From contig JAKSOM010000024.1 of assembly GCA_024405585.1 (NCBI GenBank), forward strand, positions 1 through 11,040: a stretch of 11,040 nucleotides of DNA, given 5' to 3'. Below the pieces are notes generated by a model, which worked only from the letters and a program-made list of their open reading frames with translations, made no database searches and was not told the DNA's origin. This document shows positions 1 to 6,138 of the stretch, in pieces. Position 1 is the stretch's first letter, and the number at the start of each line of letters is the position of its first letter. Source of the stretch: Acidaminococcaceae bacterium. Lineage in GTDB: Bacteria > Bacillota > Negativicutes > Acidaminococcales > Acidaminococcaceae. The position numbers were made by a program, and so were the translations under genes.

Positions 1-320
1 AACTGGAGGGACTGAAAGAGACGGACTGCCGTTTTGAGACCTTTCGCAGCGGGGGCAAAGGTGGGCAGAATGTGAACAAGGTGGAAACGGGCATCAGAAT
101 CATCCACATCCCCACGGGCATCCGCTTGGAATGCCGGGAGGAGCGGAGCCAATATCTGAACAAACAAAGGGGACTGCAACGCCTGGCGGCGGTACTCAGA
201 ACCCTGAATAAAGCGGGTGAGGACAGGCAGAACAGGGAGGCCTGGAACGCTCACAATCAAATCGAACGTGGCAACCCCATCCGGGTTTACGAAGGATGGG
301 AGTTCAAAAGAAAAAAGTGA
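1..320 (+). CDS. prfH: Peptide chain release factor homolog RF-H, 3' fragment
   Basis: This gene is cut by the left edge of the window. Read from base 3, about 105 C-terminal residues are visible. The GGQ peptidyl-tRNA hydrolysis motif lies at 60-68, in the context [15 protein letters not shown] typical of class I release factors. The C-terminal motif [18 protein letters not shown] resembles the RF-H ending (HHQIERGNP...F) rather than RF1 or RF2, which continue further. In the family, RF-H lacks the codon-recognition domains and is usually paired with an RtcB RNA ligase; the pair has been reported to rescue ribosomes nicked in the decoding centre, for example by colicin E3. The expected rtcB would lie left of the window and cannot be seen. 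A GTG at 72 is not a start, because it lies after the GGQ motif. The next gene follows after 23 nt and may be co-transcribed. Confidence 0.88.
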   Translation, partial: LEGLKETDCRFETFRSGGKGGQNVNKVETGIRIIHIPTGIRLECREERSQYLNKQRGLQRLAAVLRTLNKAGEDRQNREAWNAHNQIERGNPIRVYEGWEFKRKK

Positions 321-343
321 AAAATTTGTTTTGGAGGTGTGAA

Positions 344-1087
344 ATGAAAAAAAGTCGTAATATTGTTTCGCTTTTGTTATTTTTGTTGATGATGGTCACT
401 TCTGCGGTATGCTTGGCTGTAGAAATAAAAACCATTTCTCGGGACGATATGCCAAAGGGGATTGTTCCGATTGAAAGGGTGGCGGAGATCTTTGAAGCAG
501 ACCGCAGCTTGCCGGAATATAAGAAAGACAAGAGCCTTACCTTAAAATATGGGCCTCTGGGTATTCGCAATTATGCTGGAACAGTTGCAAAAATTGCGAA
601 GGAACCCAGCCCCAGCGGGAAATGGGAAGTGGAATTGGGGCCCTATAATCCCCAAAGCAATACGGAAGTATCCTTCATCTGCACTGTTTCTAAGGAGGAA
701 TTAAACAAATTCAAGTTGGGACAGACGGTTATAGTTCGCAGCGGATTGTTTCCCGTGGAGTTATTGAGTATATTTGGCGGACCCTTTGTTGCCGCATTTA
801 CCAAAGAACAAGCAATTTTCATTGTAGATAAAGGCGGCTCCGGTATGGGCTTTATGCCGGTGGGAATCGGTTTGTTAATCCTGGCGGCGGGAGCGGGGTT
901 ATACTACTACAAAAGTAAAAACAAAGTGGTTCTAAGCCAAATAAGCGTGGGTGATGTGGTAAAACAGGCAACAGGTGCTGTTGGAAAAATTAAGGAAAAT
1001 GTTGACGTGGAGCAGCTGCGGACGAAGGCGGAAGAAATAAAGAAAAAAGCCGCTGAAGCGGTGGAAAAAGTGAAAGAACATAAGTGA
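344..1087 (+). CDS. Secreted/membrane-anchored protein, possible OB-fold domain
   Basis: This gene encodes 247 aa. The ATG at 344 was chosen because GGAGGTG (333-339) sits just upstream and the product then begins with a clear signal sequence (basic MKKSR, then a hydrophobic run at residues 8-24). Residues about 75-140 (GTVAKI...VELGPY...FICTVSKEELNKFKLGQTVIV) have the strand rhythm and the 'F-x-C...L-x-GQ-x-V' ending seen in tRNA_anti-like OB-fold domains of bacterial exported proteins; that assignment is inference. A second hydrophobic helix (about 167-188) is followed by KSKNK, giving a predicted extracytoplasmic domain with a short cytoplasmic tail. The tail (about 200-247) is a Lys/Glu/Ala-rich helix. 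No enzyme motif is visible. It could be co-transcribed with prfH, but no functional link is evident. Confidence 0.72.
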   Translation: MKKSRNIVSLLLFLLMMVTSAVCLAVEIKTISRDDMPKGIVPIERVAEIFEADRSLPEYKKDKSLTLKYGPLGIRNYAGTVAKIAKEPSPSGKWEVELGPYNPQSNTEVSFICTVSKEELNKFKLGQTVIVRSGLFPVELLSIFGGPFVAAFTKEQAIFIVDKGGSGMGFMPVGIGLLILAAGAGLYYYKSKNKVVLSQISVGDVVKQATGAVGKIKENVDVEQLRTKAEEIKKKAAEAVEKVKEHK

Positions 1088-1090
1088 TAA

Positions 1091-1181
1091 GTCAGCTGCG
1101 ACAGCACTCAGCAGTGAACCTTGCCTTCCCCCTGGGGGGAAGATGGCAGAGGAGCTGACGGATGAGGGGTAATCTGCGACA
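1091..1181. repeat. Short dispersed repeat flanked by an 8-bp direct repeat
   Basis: A tight palindrome CTTCCCCCTGGGGGGAAG (1125-1142) is followed by GGAGCTGACGGATGAGGGGT. This combination resembles a short repeat scattered between genes in many Bacillota/Negativicutes genomes (from memory, not searched). GTCAGCT (1091-1097) is inverted as AGCTGAC (1153-1159). The octamer CTGCGACA occurs on both sides, at 1096-1103 and 1174-1181, as a target duplication would. It lies directly after the stop of the preceding gene. No coding potential is apparent. Confidence 0.55.
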
Positions 1182-1200
1182 AGAATACGATAATTACGAA

Positions 1201-1236
1201 AAATTCCTTCGCTTGAAAGCGGAGGAATTTTTTTGT
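1201..1236 (+). terminator. Rho-independent terminator
   Basis: AAATTCCTTCGCT pairs with AGCGGAGGAATTT (one G-U pair) around a short TGAA-type loop, and the T tract runs through 1234. It would end transcription from the prfH/membrane-protein unit about 115 nt after the last stop. The stem shares its CCTTCG...GGAGG core with the terminators near 4763 and 9181. Confidence 0.85.
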
Positions 1237-1262
1237 TGGTTTCGTCAAAATGGGAAAGTTTG

Positions 1263-1325
1263 ATGTCGACATAATTGGAGAATATGTTGACATTACAAAA
1301 TCATTTTTTGACGTTGCAAACAGTT
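1263..1325. promoter_or_regulatory. Three 21-bp-phased TGTYGACAT-like sites
   Basis: A perfect palindrome ATGTCGACAT lies at 1263-1272, a near copy ATGTTGACAT at 1284-1293, and a weaker copy TTTTTGACGT at 1305-1314. The spacing is exactly 21 bp, two helical turns, so all three sites face the same side of the helix. They lie between the terminator at 1201 and the 373-aa gene at 1473, so an operator or activator site for that operon is plausible. The binding protein is unknown. Confidence 0.4.
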
Positions 1326-1406
1326 TTACGTGAGAGAATTTTGTGAAGGGATGATTTTGAAACTGACGATGTGAATTGTTTTAATGATCTTGAAAAGGTG
1401 AAAACC

Positions 1407-1433
1407 TATACAAATCTGTAAATCTGTGATAAT
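1407..1433 (+). promoter_or_regulatory. Weak candidate promoter for the 1473-4753 operon
   Basis: An extended -10 (TGTGATAAT, 1425-1433) sits 40 nt before the start codon. The best -35 candidate, TATACA at 1407-1412, is poor and has a 15-nt spacer. A small inverted repeat, AGGT GAAA ACCT, lies just upstream at about 1396-1407. A weak -35 together with phased upstream sites would suit activator control. Confidence 0.35.
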
Positions 1434-1472
1434 ATTTATATAACTTATCTATGAGCGAAAGGAGTTTGGGTT

Positions 1473-2594
1473 ATGGCAAGTTATCCGAAACCGTTGGCAC
1501 GGAAGACGTTGGAGAAGAGGTATCAGGCATTCGCACCGGAAAAGCGGGAGTTTTTGACCAGGTTTTTCACTGCGGCCGCCAATCTTTACGGGTTGGTGTA
1601 TTTGGAGGAATTGCATCGCATATATGAAGAATTGATGCGGGAGCGGAAGGCCCGGGGTCATGAGGACAAGAATTATGTGGAGGGTATAACTTGGGACGAA
1701 TTTGTTGAGTTTTCCGCCATTTTGCGTAGGGATGGGGAGGTGGCTTTCTACGTTTATGAGTTGACGGAGTTTGCTGAGGAAGAAGAGAACGATCCGAAAG
1801 GACGATTAATCATCTATAGAGATTTGGTGTCTACCGGCCGCTATAAACTTGATGATGTTGGCGAAATGTTTGAGCAGCAGGGGGATAAGGATTATTATAT
1901 TCCGATGCAGTTTTTGGATTACGAGCGGCATGTGGTGACTCCCGCCGAGAAGAAACTGAAGAAGTTTTTGGAGAACCTGAAATCCGTGGCCCAAAAGGTT
2001 CCTTTGCTCTTCAACAACGATGAGCATGAAGATGCTCCCTACGTCTATAACAAGTTCAAGGGGAGTTATTTGAAGAACATTCGTTCGGTGATACGAAGGG
2101 ATGAGGTGCTGGTTCAAGGAATTGGTGCGGAAAAGATGTCTTATGCTGATCGGCGAAGGATTTTTAATGCTGACGGTTCATACAGAACTTTTGCGGAGCA
2201 AATGCTTAGTATGATATACGATACCGAACAGGATCCTTTCTATATAACCGGGTATGCCTTGAAATTTTATTTTGGCGAATTGGAAAGGATGGGGGTGGAA
2301 CTGAGCAATAAGCAGGAAGGGCAGTTGCTGAATTTGATTACGGAGTATCACAATACTTTGCGTTTGCGGAGCAACCGTGGATTTCAGCCAGGAGAATTGT
2401 TTCGGACCGGTGTTCAGTCAAATCCAAATGCGGTGCCCCAATTTTTGTTCGGGAATGGTTATAAAGAGATGATTAGGAACGGGGATTTGAATTTGGAGGA
2501 GTTGCGTCAGGGGATTTTTGATGATGGGAATTTGTCCTTGCCCTTGAAGAAGAGTATTTTGGACGGGCTGAAGGAGTTGGAGAAGGATTTGTAA
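1473..2594 (+). CDS. Unrecognised 373-aa soluble protein, first gene of a three-gene operon
   Basis: The ATG at 1473 follows AAAGGAG (1458-1464) with good spacing. The product is charged and soluble, with no signal peptide or membrane helix. Residues about 35-100 form a helical module (NLYGLVYLEELHRIYEEL, then ITWDEFVEF and LRRDGEVAFYVYEL), followed by DYYIPMQFLDYERHVVTPAEKKLKKFL at about 140-165. This pattern recalls an unnamed helical domain I have seen in hypothetical Bacillota proteins, some associated with SEC-C motifs, but no SEC-C cysteines are present here. The second half (about 185-373) is helical, with no recognisable catalytic motif. A 56-aa zinc-ribbon gene follows 64 nt later and the 634-aa gene 19 nt after that, all on the same strand with no terminator between. 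A shared process is likely; the function is unknown. Confidence 0.75.
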   Translation: MASYPKPLARKTLEKRYQAFAPEKREFLTRFFTAAANLYGLVYLEELHRIYEELMRERKARGHEDKNYVEGITWDEFVEFSAILRRDGEVAFYVYELTEFAEEEENDPKGRLIIYRDLVSTGRYKLDDVGEMFEQQGDKDYYIPMQFLDYERHVVTPAEKKLKKFLENLKSVAQKVPLLFNNDEHEDAPYVYNKFKGSYLKNIRSVIRRDEVLVQGIGAEKMSYADRRRIFNADGSYRTFAEQMLSMIYDTEQDPFYITGYALKFYFGELERMGVELSNKQEGQLLNLITEYHNTLRLRSNRGFQPGELFRTGVQSNPNAVPQFLFGNGYKEMIRNGDLNLEELRQGIFDDGNLSLPLKKSILDGLKELEKDL

Positions 2595-2658
2595 GTCCTG
2601 ACAGGTTGGCGTGGAAGAAAGATTTATGCAATTTTCGGAAAGAATGGGGTGAGGGACT

Positions 2659-2829
2659 ATGGATATTTTGAAAACTATTGAAAAGGTAATTATGGACGAC
2701 AAGAAGTGCGAGCAGTGCGGTTCCACGGAGGATGTGAAGCTGGTCAGTTGCAGTTCCATTACAGGGAGGCCGGTGTTGAAGCGGCTGTGCAGAAGATGTG
2801 CCATGGCGGAATCGTTGAAGAGGTATTGA
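2659..2829 (+). CDS. 56-aa zinc-ribbon protein
   Basis: This small gene starts at ATG 2659 behind a GGGTGAGGG purine stretch and ends at TGA 2827-2829. The product has two CxxC knuckles, C17-E-Q-C20 and C44-R-R-C47, separated by 23 residues that include a predicted beta hairpin (DVKLVSC...GRPVLKRL). This is a classical zinc-ribbon layout. A helical N-terminal segment (MDILKTIEKVIMDD) precedes the first knuckle and a basic helix ends the protein. It is sandwiched 64 nt after the 373-aa gene and 19 nt before the 634-aa gene, so it is probably translated as part of the same operon. It could be a structural subunit, a nucleic-acid-binding adaptor or a small regulator; the sequence alone does not decide. 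Confidence 0.72.
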   Translation: MDILKTIEKVIMDDKKCEQCGSTEDVKLVSCSSITGRPVLKRLCRRCAMAESLKRY

Positions 2830-2848
2830 TGTTTGGAGGGGTGGGGGA

Positions 2849-4753
2849 ATGTATATCGGAGCACCGGTAGTAAATTTGATAAAGAACCGGATTTATCCCA
2901 CTTATCAGCTTTACGCAAGGATGGCCAACAGGAAGCTGACGCCGGAGGGGGGGCTGAGGTTCGGCGTGGTGGTGGTGCTTTCCCGGCTGCGGGCCAGGTT
3001 GGGCGCCGCCGCCCCGGAGGAGCTGGCTTTCCCCGGGCCCGACAGGTATGCTGAGGTTTCTTTGGAGGCCTTGCCTTCTTTACATATCAATGCGGGTTTT
3101 GTTATTGATATGATTTCCCTGCCGGAGAAGAATTTGTGGAGTTTGCAGATTACGGAGCCGGATTTGGGTTCCAACCCCGGCCGGGCGGACCAGCCCCGCC
3201 AGCCGGTGCCGGGCCGCATCATTGAGACCAATGTGGGTTTTCATGTCCTGGGAAATGATTTGGAGGTGGGGGTGCAGACGGTTATCTCCGACCCGGAGAC
3301 CTCCGCCTGGGCGGATGTCTATCGTCCCGCCTTTGTGAAGCGGCTTTACGACAGTCCCCTGTTCGGGCTCATTCATGTCATCCCCATCACCTCCGCAGCG
3401 TATATGCTTAATACCAAGGAGCAGTTGAGGGCCATGGTGGGGCTGTTGCATAATCAGGAACATCAGTTGCCCTGTATAGTGTTCACTCCGGCCAGGAAGG
3501 TCACTTATGAGGATGTGAACCGGCACCGGCTTTCTCCGGAGCAACTGGCCAATGCGGCCAGCAAGGGGAAATTGGAGAAGAATTTTGTTGCCACCAATTT
3601 CAGCGACAAAAGGTTCGGCGGGCCGAGGATGGCGGATGTGCTTTCGGTACCCTTGGCCAAAAGGAAGGAGGAAACTGTCGCTTTGGCAATGACTGCGCCC
3701 GTCAGGACGGAATATTTCCTGCCCTTTGATGCGGAGAAATTGGCGGCGTCTTTGGCAGGTTACGGCAGGGTGTATCAGGCCCATGAAAACATGTTGCCAT
3801 CCTTGAGGGAATATGCTCCGGATTTGGATTATGGGGATATTCTTATTTTTGAGCCGGGTTGTTACGGCGGCAAAATTACGGTTGTGCCCATGGGGGAGCC
3901 GGATGGGACCTATCAGACGCTGCGGCAGCGGATGATGAATTATTGTCGGGGCAAGGCGGTGGATTTTGGGGAGATTTATTTTCTCACCGGCGCCAGGGAT
4001 ATGTTTATGGAGCATACCTCCGCCCTGAGGGAGGCATCCCGGGAGCAGGGCAAGCAGTGGGAAGTGGAACGCAGCATTATTGAGAAACGTTGGCAGGGTG
4101 TGCTGGAGGAGAAGATAAATGAGATGGAAAGGTTGCAGAAGGAGTTGGGAAAACTGCAGCAGGCCCTGGGCGCCAAGGAGCAGGTTATTGGGGATAACAG
4201 GCGGGAGTATGAGGCGGCGCTGGCCAAGGTGGAGAACCGGTTGGCGGAAAGGGAGGCCTATATTGCCTATCTGGAGGAGCGGCAGAACCGGCCCCGTGGC
4301 AAGAAGGATATTCCCGGCTGGATAAAACAGAAATTTGCCGGCCGGTTGCAGTTGCATACCAGGGCGATTCAGGCCCTGGACAGTGCCAATGTGAATCCGG
4401 ACCGGCTGGAGTTGCTCTATGATGCGTTGGAGTCCCTGGCCACGGACTATTGGGACTATCGCTTTGGTGGGATTACGGAAGAGGAAATGAACCGAAGGAT
4501 GGGGCTGAAATACAAGCGGGGTTTTGTTGTCACCCAGGTTGGGGATACCACCATCGAGTTCAAGGATGAGCAATATATTCTGCCCTATCTGGCGGCGGGG
4601 GTGAAGAAGCCCGTCAACCGCAGGATGGATTACCATTTGAAAGTGGGCAACAAAACGGAACATCTCATCAGAATCTATTTCTTCCATGATGAGGAAAGAA
4701 AGCTGATTGTGGTGGGGTACTTGCCAGACCATCTGGATTGCGTGAAGTGTTAG
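2849..4753 (+). CDS. Unrecognised 634-aa multidomain protein with central coiled coil
   Basis: The ATG at 2849 follows GGAGGGG (2834-2840). Residues 1-215 form a globular domain with the motifs LWSLQITEPDLG (96-107) and PGRIIETNVGFHV (121-133), then VISDPE (145-150). I associate this pattern with unnamed Bacillota hypothetical proteins but cannot name a family. Residues about 215-385 form a second globular part. About 390-480 is a strongly charged coiled coil (REASREQGKQWEVERS..., EINEMERLQKELGKLQQAL-like heptads). The C-terminal module (about 515-630) holds YWDYRFGGITEEEMNRRMGL and ends with HLKVGNKTEHLIRIYFFHDEERKLIVVGYLPDHL-type strands, reminiscent of a compact RelE/HigB-like fold. That resemblance is inference only. 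No signal peptide or transmembrane helix is seen. It closes the operon and is followed within 10 nt by a strong terminator. Two local GC-rich patches lie in its 5' part. Confidence 0.75.
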   Translation: MYIGAPVVNLIKNRIYPTYQLYARMANRKLTPEGGLRFGVVVVLSRLRARLGAAAPEELAFPGPDRYAEVSLEALPSLHINAGFVIDMISLPEKNLWSLQITEPDLGSNPGRADQPRQPVPGRIIETNVGFHVLGNDLEVGVQTVISDPETSAWADVYRPAFVKRLYDSPLFGLIHVIPITSAAYMLNTKEQLRAMVGLLHNQEHQLPCIVFTPARKVTYEDVNRHRLSPEQLANAASKGKLEKNFVATNFSDKRFGGPRMADVLSVPLAKRKEETVALAMTAPVRTEYFLPFDAEKLAASLAGYGRVYQAHENMLPSLREYAPDLDYGDILIFEPGCYGGKITVVPMGEPDGTYQTLRQRMMNYCRGKAVDFGEIYFLTGARDMFMEHTSALREASREQGKQWEVERSIIEKRWQGVLEEKINEMERLQKELGKLQQALGAKEQVIGDNRREYEAALAKVENRLAEREAYIAYLEERQNRPRGKKDIPGWIKQKFAGRLQLHTRAIQALDSANVNPDRLELLYDALESLATDYWDYRFGGITEEEMNRRMGLKYKRGFVVTQVGDTTIEFKDEQYILPYLAAGVKKPVNRRMDYHLKVGNKTEHLIRIYFFHDEERKLIVVGYLPDHLDCVKC

Positions 4754-4762
4754 GGGGATTTG

Positions 4763-4801
4763 AAAAAAGTTCCTTCGATTGAAATCGAGGGAACTTTTTT
4801 G
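4763..4801 (+). terminator. Strong Rho-independent terminator of the three-gene operon
   Basis: AAAAAAGTTCCTTCGAT pairs with ATCGAGGGAACTTTTTT over about 16 bp with a single G-U pair and a 4-nt loop. It has an A tract on the left and a T tract on the right, so it could also terminate leftward transcription. It starts 10 nt after the stop of the 634-aa gene. Confidence 0.93.
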
Positions 4802-4807
4802 TTTTGC

Positions 4808-4857
4808 AAAATTCTTTTTTGTTCGGACAGGGGTGTGTCCTGCCGGTTTGCTATCAT
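4808..4857 (+). promoter_or_regulatory. Palindrome-containing promoter, copy A
   Basis: A T-rich tract (4812-4820) leads into the inverted repeat GGACA GGGGTG TGTCC (4825-4840), with a -10 box TATCAT at 4852-4857. No good -35 lies at 16-18 nt spacing; that region falls inside the palindrome. Compared without gaps to 8498-8547, 35 of 50 positions match, including 15 of 16 across the palindrome, and the palindrome-to--10 distance is identical (27 nt). It probably drives the gene at 4915. The palindrome could be an operator or a transplanted repeat. Confidence 0.6.
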
Positions 4858-4914
4858 AGCGGCAACAGAGGTAAATGGCTTCTGAAATGTGTAGTACGTC
4901 TAAGGAGGAAAAAG

Positions 4915-5301
4915 ATGAGCGTATTCAGTTTGGTAAGGAACGGTTTGGCAATGGTTGCCGGATTGGCGTTGTTGGAAGTTGTTATGGATGAGTTGGGTGA
5001 GAATGATTCGCCTAAAGCTGAGGACATTAAGAAGAGCTGTCCGGGGGAAAGGGCTTTGGAAAAAGTCGGCCAGGTGGCGAAGGATAAGGAACAGCAAATG
5101 AAGGAACTCACCGAGGAGGCCAAGGTGTTTATGGAGAAGTTGGCAAAACTCGTTGAGCCGCCGGCAGTCAAATCCGAGGGAAAAGTTGAGGAAGAGGCCA
5201 AAGAAGACAACGCAGACAAGGGGAATGACAATGCTGATGAAGCTGGCGAAAAAGTTGAAGAGGAAAAAGAAGGAGAGGAGGAGAAAGACAGCGATAAATA
5301 A
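4915..5301 (+). CDS. Small protein with hydrophobic N-terminus and Glu/Lys-rich tail
   Basis: This gene encodes 128 aa. The start at ATG 4915 is supported by AAGGAGG (4902-4908). An earlier in-frame start would fall inside the promoter palindrome and is unlikely. Residues 4-24 (FSLVRNGLAMVAGLALLEVVM) form one hydrophobic or amphipathic helix that could insert in or lie on the membrane. Residues 35-80 are a charged helix with coiled-coil character (ALEKVGQVAKDKEQQMKELTEEAK). The last 45 residues are low-complexity, dominated by Glu, Lys and Asp, and probably disordered. No family is recognised. The gene is transcribed alone, with a hairpin following it at 5357. It shares its promoter architecture with the genes at 5530 and 8611. 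Confidence 0.68.
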   Translation: MSVFSLVRNGLAMVAGLALLEVVMDELGENDSPKAEDIKKSCPGERALEKVGQVAKDKEQQMKELTEEAKVFMEKLAKLVEPPAVKSEGKVEEEAKEDNADKGNDNADEAGEKVEEEKEGEEEKDSDK

Positions 5302-5356
5302 CAGTTGGAAAATGAATTCAAAAATGTAGTGCCCACTTAACAAAACATGCAATGCA

Positions 5357-5410
5357 GGAAACTCATACAAATTCTTTGGTTTTTGCCGGGATTTGTATGA
5401 GTTTCTTGGT
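5357..5410. terminator. 15-bp perfect hairpin, weak terminator or attenuator
   Basis: GAAACTCATACAAAT (5358-5372) is exactly complementary to ATTTGTATGAGTTTC (5391-5405), with an 18-nt gap that can add two or three weaker pairs. The 3' tail (TTTCTTGG) is only modestly T-rich and the stem is AT-rich, unlike the other terminators here. Its place between 5301 and the next promoter suits a bidirectional terminator or an mRNA-stabilising 3' end. Confidence 0.55.
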
Positions 5411-5442
5411 AGGTGGAGTTATTGAAAAGTTCTAAAATCAGT

Positions 5443-5492
5443 GTAAAATGTTTTTGTTAGGGCAGATGTTTGGTCCGATATTATGGTATAAT
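5443..5492 (+). promoter_or_regulatory. Promoter of the DUF1232-to-WYL operon, copy C of the shared architecture
   Basis: It has a perfect -10 TATAAT (5487-5492) preceded by a T-rich tract (5449-5458) and a degenerate palindrome GGGCAGATGTTTGGTCC (5460-5476). From palindrome to -10 (33 nt), 22 positions match copy B, and the offset to the -10 is the same 27 nt. No conventional -35 is present. The start codon of the first gene is 38 nt after the -10, behind AAGGAGG (5513-5519). Confidence 0.55.
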
Positions 5493-5529
5493 AAAATAAT
5501 CCAGAATGGAAAAAGGAGGAAGCTGAGAT

Positions 5530-5904
5530 ATGGGAGACAACAAGTTTACTGATGCGGAGGTCAGAGAGTCCGTCAACAAATATCAGAAAAAATATGACGA
5601 GAGAGGTTTTTGGAATTTTGTCAAGAAAACCGGCAAGGCGGTGGGGGAGCCGATTTTGCGTAGGGCCCTGGAACTTTATTATGCCATGACCCGTCAGGAT
5701 ATGCCCATTCACGCCAAGCTGGAGATTATGGGGGCGCTGGCCTATCTGGTAATGCCCCTTGATTTGATACCCGATTTTATTCCGGTGGTGGGCTGGACCG
5801 ATGATGCGGCGGCTTTGGCCTTTGCCTATACCAGTGCCCAGGCCTATATTGATGACCTGGTGAAGGAGGAGGCGGACAAAAAGCTGAAGGAGATTTTCGG
5901 CTGA
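5530..5904 (+). CDS. DUF1232 (YkvA-like) membrane-associated protein
   Basis: This gene encodes 124 aa, starting at ATG 5530 behind AAAAGGAGGA. The DUF1232 signature is clear at residues 62-98: AKLEIMGALAYLVMPLDLIPDFIPVVGWTDDAAAL. In this family the hydrophobic LxxPxDLIPDFIPxxGxxDD core is thought to form a hairpin in or on the membrane; the molecular function is unknown. Upstream is a charged helix (10-35) and downstream another (100-122). It is the first gene of a tight operon and its stop codon overlaps the ribosome binding site of the next gene. YkvA proteins often sit in small stress or toxin-antitoxin neighbourhoods, but no specific role can be read here. Confidence 0.9.
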   Translation: MGDNKFTDAEVRESVNKYQKKYDERGFWNFVKKTGKAVGEPILRRALELYYAMTRQDMPIHAKLEIMGALAYLVMPLDLIPDFIPVVGWTDDAAALAFAYTSAQAYIDDLVKEEADKKLKEIFG

Positions 5905-5913
5905 GGTGGGGTT

Positions 5914-6138
5914 ATGAGTGAGAAAGAACATGATATAGCAGATATGCAGGTGTGGATTTTTCGCATGGCACAAACAAAATGGAAAATGGAGCCGGAAAAG
6001 TGTGCAGAAATCTTTGCCAAGTGGAAAATATTTGACTATATTGCCGAGTGTTATGATATGCTTCATTTGGACAGTTATGATTTGGCATTGACTGATGTTG
6101 AGCGGTATCTGGAGCAACAGGGGGCGAAAATATGTTGA
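5914..6138 (+). CDS. DUF3791 family small protein, probable antitoxin partner
   Basis: This gene encodes 74 aa from ATG 5914 behind GAGGTGGGG (5904-5911). The all-helical pattern ends in YIAECYDMLHLDSYDLALTDVERYLEQQG (residues 42-70), the typical DUF3791 C-terminus ('Y-x-x-LH...DI-x-x-Y(I/L)-x-x-(K/R)G'). DUF3791 genes are commonly found directly before DUF3990 genes in Bacillota, as here, and the pair is widely predicted to be a toxin-antitoxin module with DUF3791 as the neutralising partner. Its stop overlaps the DUF3990 start by 7 nt, indicating translational coupling. The antitoxin role is inference from gene order and size; no DNA-binding motif is obvious. Confidence 0.85.
   Translation: MSEKEHDIADMQVWIFRMAQTKWKMEPEKCAEIFAKWKIFDYIAECYDMLHLDSYDLALTDVERYLEQQGAKIC

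Noticed and set aside
72..320. GTG at 72 as the start of a short release-factor-like protein
   Set aside because: The frame is open to the window edge and the GGQ motif lies upstream of this codon, so the gene is simply truncated by the window.
3080..4732. Long open frame on the - strand (about 550 codons) opposite the 634-aa gene
   Set aside because: It lacks a ribosome site and recognisable motifs, its composition is His/Pro/Gln/Leu-rich as expected from reading a coded strand backwards, and the + strand gene has a good start site, neighbours and terminator.
4804..4914. N-terminal extension of the 128-aa protein from an earlier in-frame start
   Set aside because: It would translate the promoter palindrome and -10 box. 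ATG 4915 has a strong AAGGAGG site.
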